Made by a program: the position numbers and the translations under genes. Of a stretch of 64,000 nt of DNA, positions 43,102-50,491 are shown one piece after another. Position 1 is the stretch's first letter; each line of letters begins with the position of its first letter. The notes below the pieces were generated by a model that worked only from the letters and a program-made list of their open reading frames with translations, did no database searches and had not been told where the DNA came from. The DNA is taken from contig JAOWCC010001501.1 of NCBI GenBank assembly GCA_030867875.1, positions 25,975,036 through 26,039,035 of the forward strand, given 5' to 3'. The DNA is from Actinernus sp. WN-2022 (taxonomy: Eukaryota; Cnidaria; Anthozoa; Actiniaria; Actinernidae).

Positions 43102-44929
43102 TTAATGGATCATTAGGACAAGTTTGTTCTGAATGTGTTTTTATGATATTGTATGCATACCTTTGCATGTCACTGAAGGTATTAACATTAATATTTTGTT
43201 GTTGCAACACAACTGCAGGACCTAATGTATCCTTCTTAGTTTTTATCCAGGAGGGCATTTCTCCTACTTGCAATTGGTGATCTGCATACTTGAGCTTGTC
43301 ACTTTGCCAGTCATAATCGGGGTGAAGTATTTCTTGTGTATTGCTTGTGTTAATAAAAGATCCAGGTACAAGATCTGCTAAATGCATCCACTCTTCACGT
43401 TGTGGAAGCTCTTGTGAAGTGTGCTCAATATCTGGCTCCTTTTCCAACTGATTTTGTACACTTTGTAGTTTTTCATACCAGTCAGGAACATGCTGTTTGG
43501 CATATGGTGATTCTAGGAACTCCTTCCATTTGTTGGTATATATTTCATCAGTGCCTGGTTGCATGATCACCCCAAACATTGTCTTCTGTTGTGTGCCAGG
43601 GATTGTACCTTAGTAGCTGATATTTGCAATAAAGTCCAAAATTTGGGCCTTTTGCATTAGCAGAATATACTGGAAAAACTCTGGGAACCATATTTTTGGG
43701 CTGACGACAATTTGTTATTGACAAGTTTGTAGTTTGTGACAAACTCAATGAAATTTTGAGTCATTATATCTGGAATGGTTTGAAAATAACTTTCACGCTT
43801 GGCATAAACATCAAGCAGAGAGTCATTTGTTACAGGATTTCCATCTCTTGAATTAGTTTTAATTCTACGTAAACCATTTAGACTAATAGGCACCACATTA
43901 AATGATGAGCTGACCAGTTTCAGTGACATAAGATGATGCATTTATTAGTCTCCTGTGCGGAAAAGTCACGTTGCCCAAGTGACTTCATGATGACTTTTTT
44001 AATGACTTTTGTAGGGTTACTGTTGTTGTTGCAATTACGAACAATAGAATTGAATGCATGCTTCAAAACCGGTGACCTTGGTTCACCTTTGGATGCATAT
44101 TTTGCAAGGTACTCAACACATGCATGATAGTCAATTACTACCTGAATATCACAGTTTGCCCTCCAGCCTTGTAGTTGGAGGCGTTGATGATTATTGAGCC
44201 TGGGATCATTCCTCTTTGTTATTATCTTTGCCTTGTATTGTGTATTCCTATCATTTGTATGAATGGGCTCAAATTCTAGTTTCGTACTGATACAGGGTTC
44301 ATATGGAAACTTGAATCTACACTTAAGATCTGTTTCATTCTGCTTCTTTCTAAGACAGTAGTTTGTACTGCAACGAGTGTGTCTTTGCACAGTATTCAAC
44401 AAATCTACATAATCATTTTGATAGTCTTCAGCACTGACAATGTCCTTGTGTTGTTTTTGACAAGGATGAATGGAGGGCTCACCCAAGTACCATCCTCTGG
44501 TGAGTCTGGATTATACGTAGATAATAACCAGTCTACATAATGACATATTGTTTGAGAAGCCTTTTTTCCTTCAGCTACCTGTGCATTCATATTCATTTCT
44601 GGAATGTCTGCTTGGTCAGCTGTATCCATAGATATTAGAGCTAAATGACCTTTTAGAGCTGTTTCTGATAGTTTGCATAGTCCTGGGTCATTCTTGAGTT
44701 TTGCGACACCATGACAATGTATACTTCCTCTGGCTTGATATTCAAATCTGTACCAATGCCACTCGGCATCTAGTGAAGCATACAACCAGTGCTTAATAAA
44801 GCTTTCTAAGCTCTGTGTAAAGAACCAGTCAGTAATATGAGGATTATTAATAACATTCTGCCGTTTGTTTTCAACTGAGCTATCACTGAGTGGATTGCTT
44901 GAGAGAGCATGTAGTTCTGGCCAGTGCAT
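43064..44929 (-). pseudogene. Helitron Rep (HUH) domain region
   Basis: Four overlapping minus-strand frames make up the middle of the protein. 44,405-44,929 carries [17 protein letters not shown], the two-histidine metal-binding motif of HUH nucleases. 43,920-44,486 carries an EYLAKYASK stretch, the Y-x-x-KY-x-x-K tyrosine motif that would attack the DNA strand. 43,064-43,941 carries the linker between Rep and helicase, including LPQREEWMHLADLVPG. Frame breaks near 44,470, 43,930, 43,700 and 43,560 separate them. The order (Rep then helicase) is that of Helitrons. The element could not transpose by itself. Confidence 0.8.
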
Positions 44930-45039
44930 GTCAGCAGAAGAAAATGTAAAAAAGAATGTTGGAGCTCCAACATGTGTTATTATTGCTTTTAAATCTTCTT
45001 TAGCTTTGTGCCAATAAGCATTTGAGCCAGTAATGTTAC

Positions 45040-46155
45040 TTAGGTAACGTGATATCTTAACATAAATACACCTGTGTCATTGTTAGCTACCATTTCTCGC
45101 AGTTCTTCAGCAGTCAAATGTGCTTCTCCTGGATTCTGTTTTAGAAACATGCCTGTTTGTTGCAGAATACGTTTTCTTTGGATCATATTCAAAGCCCAAT
45201 AAGCAAATCTAGGGTGAGTGGCAAATCGGTGTTCCCATTTACCATGCATCTTTGTTTTCTCCAAACTTTAAAAGGTGCTTGACTCTATCTCCAAGCGGTA
45301 TAACTCGCCGTAGCGATGGATTGGTAGGATCACCCTTACCATCTGGGAATAATGTAGGAAAAGCCAATGTTGCTAAGAAGGGAGTTAGATACTCATTTAA
45401 TGGTTCATTTTCTACTGTTGGCCACGACATACATGTATGAGTAGTCTGCTGAGATACCTGTTGCTGAACAGCTTCTATTTCTTGCTGTTGACACTCAGGA
45501 ATGGGTAGAAAACTACTCATTTCTGTGCCCTCATTATAAACAATGTCATCTTCATTTTGAGGACGTATTAGTCAGGCTCACAAGCATCACTTTCAACAAG
45601 ACTTTCTGTTTCAACTGAGAGAAGATCATGCGGTACACCATGTTCAGGCAAAGAATTCAAAGAATCTTGATTGATAGTTATGTCCTTGTAATGTGAATTA
45701 TTATTTATAAGCCACTGCAGTGCCTCTGCAACATTTTGCCTACGAACTGTCACATCTTTAAAGCTGTTATCTTTACCTTTCATCTTGACAACTATAACAG
45801 ATACATCCTTTGGGTATCTTGGTAAAGAATATGCGAGCTCTGTTACATTCTGAGGTAGATTGATACAGTGGCCTGAGTAACCCCTTTGTCCTCCAGGCTT
45901 TAAATAAACACGCATAATAGGAAGTGCACGTGCGATTAGCATTTCTTCTACTTGGGTTAACCCCTGAAGCTGAAAAGATATTAACGATGGAATCATGTCA
46001 TTTTCCTTTGAAAACTTCTTTGGTTGTTCTTTATCTCTGGTACACCTTAAACACTGATATTGATTAGCCCTATGTGGGCTTGATTTCAAAGGCCATGCTT
46101 CAAGACACACAGTGCACTGGTAAACTGAATATTTGTTAGACTTATGAAACATATC
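45040..46155 (-). pseudogene. Helitron N-terminal region
   Basis: Three minus-strand frames (45,568-46,155; 45,239-45,520; 45,040-45,264) encode the part before Rep. A Cys-rich segment (CTVCLEAWP, then [10 protein letters not shown]) is followed by a hydrophobic [20 protein letters not shown] and later [20 protein letters not shown]. These phrases are characteristic of the Helitron_like_N neighbourhood in animal Helitrons. The frame is cut at 46,155 by the Polinton terminus and resumes at 62,346 on the other side of it. Confidence 0.8.
46151..46155. repeat. Polinton target site duplication, left
   Basis: ATATC, matching 62,346-62,350. The next base on each side (A) extends the match to ATATCA if the terminal A of the element is counted as shared. 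Confidence 0.85.
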
Positions 46156-46390
46156 AGTAGTATAGGTGGAGTCAAAATTATACCACTTTTTCTTGCACAA
46201 GAAAACTCAAAAAGTGAATTCGGAAATTCACTTTTGAGTTTTCTTGCACAACAAAATGTTGTATAATTTTGACTCCACCTATACTACTAGGGGTAACTAA
46301 GGGTCAGCCAAATCGTCACTAGACATTCTTACACATAAAAATCCAAAAGTGAGAATCCTATTAGAGATATGATTACATATAGTTATATCG
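46156..46390 (+). repeat. Polinton left terminal inverted repeat
   Basis: 235 bp, differing from the right copy at about two positions (one substitution, one single-base indel). The outer 133 bp (46,156-46,288) is itself an imperfect palindrome that begins AGTAGTATAGG and ends CCTATACTACT. The inner 100 bp holds the promoter-like cassette. The last bases, TAGTTATATCG, lie 12 nt before the ankyrin gene's ATG. Confidence 0.95.
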
Positions 46391-46402
46391 ATCTCTTCCA
46401 CT
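46323..46402 (+). promoter_or_regulatory. Promoter-like cassette before the ankyrin gene
   Basis: Pattern CATTCTTACACATAAAAATC then CAAAAGTGAG, TATTAGAGATATGATTACAT and ATAGTTATATCG, ending just before the ATG at 46,403. Related copies sit at 47,266-47,330 and, in reverse, at 62,112-62,180 and 62,041-62,110 upstream of the DNA polymerase. A TATA-like ATATAGTTATAT lies about 20 nt upstream of the start codon. Confidence 0.5.
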
Positions 46403-47212
46403 ATGGATAGTATATCGTGCCTACCTCTAGAAATCTTGACTAAGATCGTAGAGTATGCAGGTCCTACGTCATTCGCAAGCATCGCAAGGACATCGAAACA
46501 CCTAAACGGTGCCGCATCTCTTGCGCGCTACGAAAACGTAGACCAAGAGTTCCGCACGCGAGTTCTCACTTTCGGTCTTAGGTCTACTCACGACGGTGGT
46601 GAGCGAGACGGCTTGGTCAAGAAGTTCGACATCCCCAAGGAGGAAGATGGTTACGGCCCGCTAGTTTACGCTAGTGGACGTGGCCACCTCGATGTAGTTA
46701 AGTGGCTCGGTAATTACTTTCGATTCACCGTAGAGGACGACCACATTGATCGCGCTCTACAAGAGGCCTCTGCGAATAACCATCTCGATGTAGTTGAGTG
46801 GCTCGTTAACCACTTTCAGCTCACCATAGAGAACGATTGTGTTTATGATGCTCTACAAAATGCCTCTGAGTATGGTCATCTCGATGTAGTTGAGTGGCTC
46901 GTTAACCACTTTCAGTTCACCATAGAGGACGATGATGTTTATGGTGCGCTAGTCTATGCCTCTGATAATGGTCATTTCGATGTCGTTGAGTTGTTCGTTA
47001 CGCACTTTCGATTCACCGCAGAAGGTGTAGGAGTTAGTTGTTTTCTAACGGATTCCTCTGCGAATAACCATCTCGATGTAGTTAAGTGGTTCGTTAAGCA
47101 CTTTCAGCTCACCATAGAGAACGATTGCGTTTTGGGTGCTCTACGAGATGCCTCTAAGAATCGTCATTTCGATGTAGTTGAGTGGCTCGTTAAGCACTTA
47201 AGATCTAGATAG
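46403..47212 (+). CDS. F-box-like/ankyrin repeat protein
   Basis: 269 residues. Residues about 5-40 (LPLEILTKIVEYAGPTSFAS...RTSKHLNGAA) resemble an F-box, the motif that binds Skp1 in ubiquitin ligases. From about 85 on there are five to six repeats of an A-x-ASxNGHLDVVEWLVNHF type, spaced about 34 residues apart: the ankyrin-like variety common in large DNA viruses. In such viruses F-box/ankyrin proteins direct host proteins to the ubiquitin ligase; that role here is inference. It is the leftmost gene, transcribed inward from the terminal repeat. The repeat units are very alike at the DNA level (HLDVVEWLVNHFQLTIENDC appears twice), suggesting recent internal duplication. Confidence 0.75.
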   Translation: MDSISCLPLEILTKIVEYAGPTSFASIARTSKHLNGAASLARYENVDQEFRTRVLTFGLRSTHDGGERDGLVKKFDIPKEEDGYGPLVYASGRGHLDVVKWLGNYFRFTVEDDHIDRALQEASANNHLDVVEWLVNHFQLTIENDCVYDALQNASEYGHLDVVEWLVNHFQFTIEDDDVYGALVYASDNGHFDVVELFVTHFRFTAEGVGVSCFLTDSSANNHLDVVKWFVKHFQLTIENDCVLGALRDASKNRHFDVVEWLVKHLRSR

Positions 47213-47259
47213 ACCGGTGTATATCCACCAATATGTACTCATTCAAGACCCAAAATTGT

Positions 47260-47420
47260 CACTAGACATTCTTACACCAAAAATCCAAACTTGAGTATCT
47301 GTTAAAGGAATGATTATTATACTGTATATTACCACCAAATGGTATTAGTATATATTCTTTATTCCACGATATTAGCTTACGTTGCCATCTTAGTACGCAT
47401 TAACACCATACAGATCGAAC
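47260..47420 (+). promoter_or_regulatory. Second promoter-like cassette
   Basis: TTGTCACTAGACATTCTTAC, ACCAAAAATCCAAAC, TTGAGTATCTGTTA then an AT-rich stretch with TATATT and ATATATTC boxes. The first ~70 bp repeats the inner part of the left terminal repeat in the same orientation. It sits between the ankyrin gene and the zinc-binding gene at 47,421. Confidence 0.5.
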
Positions 47421-48077
47421 ATGTCGAAGAAGAACTCGAATGTAGACGCCGCAATAACTTGTGATTGGTTGATGCGAGGGAAGGACTCGAAATGCCCAAA
47501 GCAGATTTCGAAGACATCGAAGTTCTGTGCCCAGCACAACTTCCAGATCTCAAAAGGCTGTGCCCTATTTGTGCCATGCTCGAAGTGCGGCAAAGGATGT
47601 CGTACGAGTTCCGAGCTTTGCTCAGTATGCGGCCGCCGCTCGTATCCAAGAAAGGTGGGACCGAAGAAAGATTTAGGCAAGCAGATCGCTGATTCGAATA
47701 CGAAGGCCGAGGAACCATCCACACCAGACGTAGAGGAGACAGACCTCTTACCTAAAGATCTGGATGATGAGGATGAGGATCTCGAGGATGAGGATCTAGA
47801 ACCCACGTTCGTAGGCCCTACGATCGCACTGGACATCGAGGATCCCGAAGAACCCAACGCCATGACGCTTCAAGGTCCCGGGATCGCCGAGCTCAAGGAG
47901 ATTCTTGCGTTCGTTGAGGTGGCCTCCACCAACCTCAAGAACGACCCCGTCGTCGAGTTGGGAGCAGCGAAACTTGCAGATCCAAACGTGGTGGAACCAG
48001 AGGAAGGTCTCGGAGAGTCTCTCAACCGTGCGCTCAACAAGGTGTTGGCTGCCTTGAGGAGCGAGAAGGGCGATTAG
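47421..48077 (+). CDS. Zinc-binding, acidic protein of unknown function
   Basis: 218 residues from the ATG at 47,421. The N-terminal 70 residues hold Cys14, 25, 36, His39, Cys47, 53, 56, 60, 67 and 70, enough for two zinc sites. The first has C-x10-C-x10-C-x2-H spacing and the second is a C-x2-C...C-x2-C ribbon (CSKCGKGC, CSVCGRR). The middle (about 85-145) is strongly acidic, with DLDDEDEDLEDEDLEP. The C-terminus is predicted helical. I do not recognise the family. A zinc ribbon plus an acidic segment directly upstream of a TFIIB-like gene suggests a transcriptional role, which is inference. Followed by the A-tract/hairpin/T-tract structure at 48,089. Confidence 0.7.
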   Translation: MSKKNSNVDAAITCDWLMRGKDSKCPKQISKTSKFCAQHNFQISKGCALFVPCSKCGKGCRTSSELCSVCGRRSYPRKVGPKKDLGKQIADSNTKAEEPSTPDVEETDLLPKDLDDEDEDLEDEDLEPTFVGPTIALDIEDPEEPNAMTLQGPGIAELKEILAFVEVASTNLKNDPVVELGAAKLADPNVVEPEEGLGESLNRALNKVLAALRSEKGD

Positions 48078-48088
48078 GAATCACCACG

Positions 48089-48158
48089 AAAAAAAAAAGA
48101 ATGAAGAGAGTCGTTGCGTGACCCTCTTCATTCTTTTTTTTTTTTTCTTTTTTTTTTT
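48089..48158. terminator. A-tract, perfect hairpin, T-tract
   Basis: Ten A, then GAATGAAGAG, a loop containing GTC/GAC, then CTCTTCATTC and a long T run. The A and T tracts extend the stem to 20 bp. It begins 11 nt after the stop of the zinc-binding gene and ends about 35 nt before the TFIIB-like gene. A very similar structure lies at 57,294-57,374. It may end or insulate transcription on either strand; the function is inferred from position and form. Confidence 0.5.
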
Positions 48159-48192
48159 TTCTATTAAACGTATAAACATCTATAGTTGTATC

Positions 48193-49194
48193 ATGGACGA
48201 GCTAGTCAGATTGTTTGGTCCTGGAATTCGTAGAAGCCTGAATATCAAACCACAATTACATATTAACAACAGTGAAACATGTTCTGATTGTCTCTACCCC
48301 TTTGAAATACAAGGAACGGAATTCGTGTGTCCCACATGTGGTCTTGTTTCCGAGACCGAACCCTGTGAAGAAACGAAGGTCGACATCATTACTACTCGAC
48401 TGCGTATAGTAGGTCCGGACGGATTTCAGTATCAAAGTGATCTAGACCGCGCAAAACCAAAGCAAAGCGATAACACGGAACTGCAACGACGAACGCTCCT
48501 ACAAGAACTACGAGCATACAACACTATTTACAAACAAAGTTATGACCTATCGTTCCCTATGAACACGTTAGGAATCGTAGCCGACGCATTCACCCAAGTA
48601 ATGAAAGTTTGTCTCAAGCGTAGCGATGCTAAGAAAAATATTTTAGCTGCTCTACTCTACCATGCATGCATACAATGTGGGTTCGTCCGATCTAGAGGTG
48701 AGGTTGCTCGCTTCATGCAACTAAACGACGGAAGCATCTGTAGCGGAGAGGTCTTTATACGTTCTCTGTGTGACGACGATAAGATCGATGTAGACTTGGA
48801 TGCCGAGCGCATAGTTCCTCACATTGCAACGACTTTCCTACAACTCGATCCTCAAGGAGTACCTAGGGACGTTCAACAAATAGTCCACGAGGTTGTTACT
48901 ACGGCAATGGAAAACAATATAGGCCCCAAATCAATACTTAAGACGAAAGTTGTTGGAGCAAGTTACGAGGTGCTACGTCGTTTAGGATCGTCTATGTCTC
49001 TTAACGAGGTCGTTAAACGATGTGACATATTTGGAAATGCGGTCAAGCGTTTTGTCAAGGAGTTGTCTTCTTACCATTCCCACTTTGAACCAATCTACAC
49101 TAGGCATGGGCTAACTAGCAGTAGGACTTGGCAAAGTGAAAGTGAGAACCATGTTCGTTCCTTTCATAGGAAACGTCGATTCTTACCCCACTAA
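48193..49194 (+). CDS. TFIIB-like transcription factor
   Basis: I use the ATG at 48,193 (333 residues); the open frame upstream only covers the T-tract. Cys30, 33, 46 and 49 form a zinc ribbon (TCSDC...FVCPTCGLVSE) matching the C-x2-C...C-x2-CG-x-V ribbon of TFIIB. After a linker, about 100-215 and about 220-310 look like two all-helical cyclin folds: KKNILAALLYHACIQCGFVR with EVARFM in the first, and SILKTKVVGASYEVLRRLG with LNEVVKRCDIFGNAVKRFVK in the second. TFIIB recruits RNA polymerase II to TATA promoters; giant DNA viruses encode homologues. I know of no standard Polinton gene of this type. A TATAAAC/CTATAGTTG stretch sits 5-25 nt upstream. It overlaps the end of the next, convergent gene by 12 bp. 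Confidence 0.8.
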   Translation: MDELVRLFGPGIRRSLNIKPQLHINNSETCSDCLYPFEIQGTEFVCPTCGLVSETEPCEETKVDIITTRLRIVGPDGFQYQSDLDRAKPKQSDNTELQRRTLLQELRAYNTIYKQSYDLSFPMNTLGIVADAFTQVMKVCLKRSDAKKNILAALLYHACIQCGFVRSRGEVARFMQLNDGSICSGEVFIRSLCDDDKIDVDLDAERIVPHIATTFLQLDPQGVPRDVQQIVHEVVTTAMENNIGPKSILKTKVVGASYEVLRRLGSSMSLNEVVKRCDIFGNAVKRFVKELSSYHSHFEPIYTRHGLTSSRTWQSESENHVRSFHRKRRFLPH

Positions 49195-49803
49195 GCTGCC
49201 AAGCTTTTCTCGCATTTCCTTTTGCACTTCTTGCTTGAGTTCGGCTCGAACCCGATCCGTGCTTTTTTCACCTATGGAAGCCTTGCGACGAATTTCAGAC
49301 CTCATGATCTCATACTTATTCGCTTCGTTCAGGATGAGACTGTATTCGGAGTCGGATATGTTTTCATCACGTAGGGCCTTCGATACTAGATCTCGAATAG
49401 TATTGATTTTCGCCTTTGCCAACATAGTTGTCCTTTCATGCTTAGAAACCTTCGTTCCTAACTTCTTAGCTCCAAGGGTCGTAGATGCTGAAATTAATCC
49501 ACATAGCCCACCAATAACTCCAAGTGGTAGACCAATCACTATTCCAACCCCAGTCAACGCTGCGCCCAATCCAGATCCAGATAAGATCACAGATAGACCT
49601 CCAGTTACCACTGCGATGCCATGAACTATTCCTTGAGAACGTGCATATTTCTTGCGCACACCTTCGTAGTGCCTTTCTTGAACTTCTATGTCCGAAAGCG
49701 TGTCTCGGATCGTTTGCAGTCTGAAGTTCTTTCCAGTGTCACTAGCAATCTGTGGATAGATACTTGGTGCTGATGGAAACGGTTGAATCGAATCGCCTTC
49801 CAT
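49183..49803 (-). CDS. Membrane protein of the Polinton block
   Basis: 206 residues from the ATG at 49,803. The N-terminus is polar (MEGDSIQPFPSAPSIYPQIA), then a charged helical segment. A long glycine-rich hydrophobic stretch at about 60-110 (GIAVVTGGLSVILSGSGLGA...GVIGGLCGLISAS) should form two membrane helices. The C-terminal half is helical and highly charged (LKQEVQKEMREKLGSLVG). I recognise this as a protein type that recurs in invertebrate Polintons, with no assigned function; a virion or membrane-remodelling role is plausible. TTATATGTATAA lies 5-20 nt upstream of the start. Its 3' end overlaps the TFIIB-like gene by 12 bp. Confidence 0.7.
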   Translation of the reverse strand: MEGDSIQPFPSAPSIYPQIASDTGKNFRLQTIRDTLSDIEVQERHYEGVRKKYARSQGIVHGIAVVTGGLSVILSGSGLGAALTGVGIVIGLPLGVIGGLCGLISASTTLGAKKLGTKVSKHERTTMLAKAKINTIRDLVSKALRDENISDSEYSLILNEANKYEIMRSEIRRKASIGEKSTDRVRAELKQEVQKEMREKLGSLVG

Positions 49804-49822
49804 TGTACGTTATACATATAAC

Positions 49823-50455
49823 TTACTCAAGCTTCAACACGTACAGTATGGGTCGACCACGGAAGTCTATGGTGTTGCCTTTCTCATCGAGAATTGTCAG
49901 ACGAAGACTGCTTCGTATCGTACCTAGAGCTTTGACGGCTAGGGGTTGTAGCGAGGCATACGTCGTTTTCACAAATCTATCGCCTCGGATATGTATTCTA
50001 CTTAGGCCTTTAGATTGCTTTCCATCTTGGATCGAGAATCTGGAATCCACCACATCGCAACAGATATACACTATGTCGATTTCATCTTGGATGGACACTT
50101 CGTGCATACCTACTTTTAGTCGCGTACTGATCCCATCTTTATTAATACCCATTAGTTTGCAGAGATTTCCACTAAGTAGAATCGAGTGCTTGACTTCTAG
50201 GTTCCAAGCCCTCCTATGATGGGGTTTCTCGATTTTTATGATGTCAGCACTAACTGCAGGCGCAAGGAATTGTCGAAGGCTCGCCATAGTGTGGTTTCCC
50301 TTAGGAACGTCGTACGGAAACCCTATACCTTCGGTAGACCACCAGAAGGTAGCATTCTCTGCTAGGTTCCACCAACTATTCTCAATAGTAACCTCAACTA
50401 GTGAAATATTATTGATAAGAATTGGATCGTCGAAGTAGACAGTATGGTCGGCCAA
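49823..50455 (-). CDS. Candidate penton/minor capsid protein
   Basis: 210 codons. The protein is rich in predicted beta strands: PILINNISLVEVTIENSWWN at the start, KGNHTMASLRQFL, KHSILLSGNLCKLMGI, and a conserved-looking end (LRLTILDEKGNTIDFRGRPI then LYVLKLE) like that of single-jelly-roll minor capsid proteins of metazoan Polintons. In those elements such a protein forms the capsid vertices; the call here rests on length, strand pattern, the C-terminal phrase and its place in the block. Odd point: the first codon is TTG (at 50,455), followed by GCC GAC CAT. There is no in-frame ATG between it and the upstream stop, and the next is at residue 57. Either TTG is used or the start was lost by a small change. 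Confidence 0.5.
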   Translation of the reverse strand: MADHTVYFDDPILINNISLVEVTIENSWWNLAENATFWWSTEGIGFPYDVPKGNHTMASLRQFLAPAVSADIIKIEKPHHRRAWNLEVKHSILLSGNLCKLMGINKDGISTRLKVGMHEVSIQDEIDIVYICCDVVDSRFSIQDGKQSKGLSRIHIRGDRFVKTTYASLQPLAVKALGTIRSSLRLTILDEKGNTIDFRGRPILYVLKLE

Positions 50456-50491
50456 TGTTGTGGTGTAACTATATGTATGTATAGCTTCAAC
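50456..50491. promoter_or_regulatory. Divergent promoter region
   Basis: The 36 bp between the start of the penton candidate (minus) and the ATG at 50,492 (plus) contain TAACTATATGTATGTATAG. This is a TATA-like stretch of the same type as that before the capsid gene, and it could serve both directions. Confidence 0.45.

Noticed and set aside
48118..48192. Phe-rich N-terminus for the TFIIB-like protein
   Set aside because: It is translation of the T-tract next to the hairpin. The ATG at 48,193 comes after a TATA-like stretch and gives a normal protein start.
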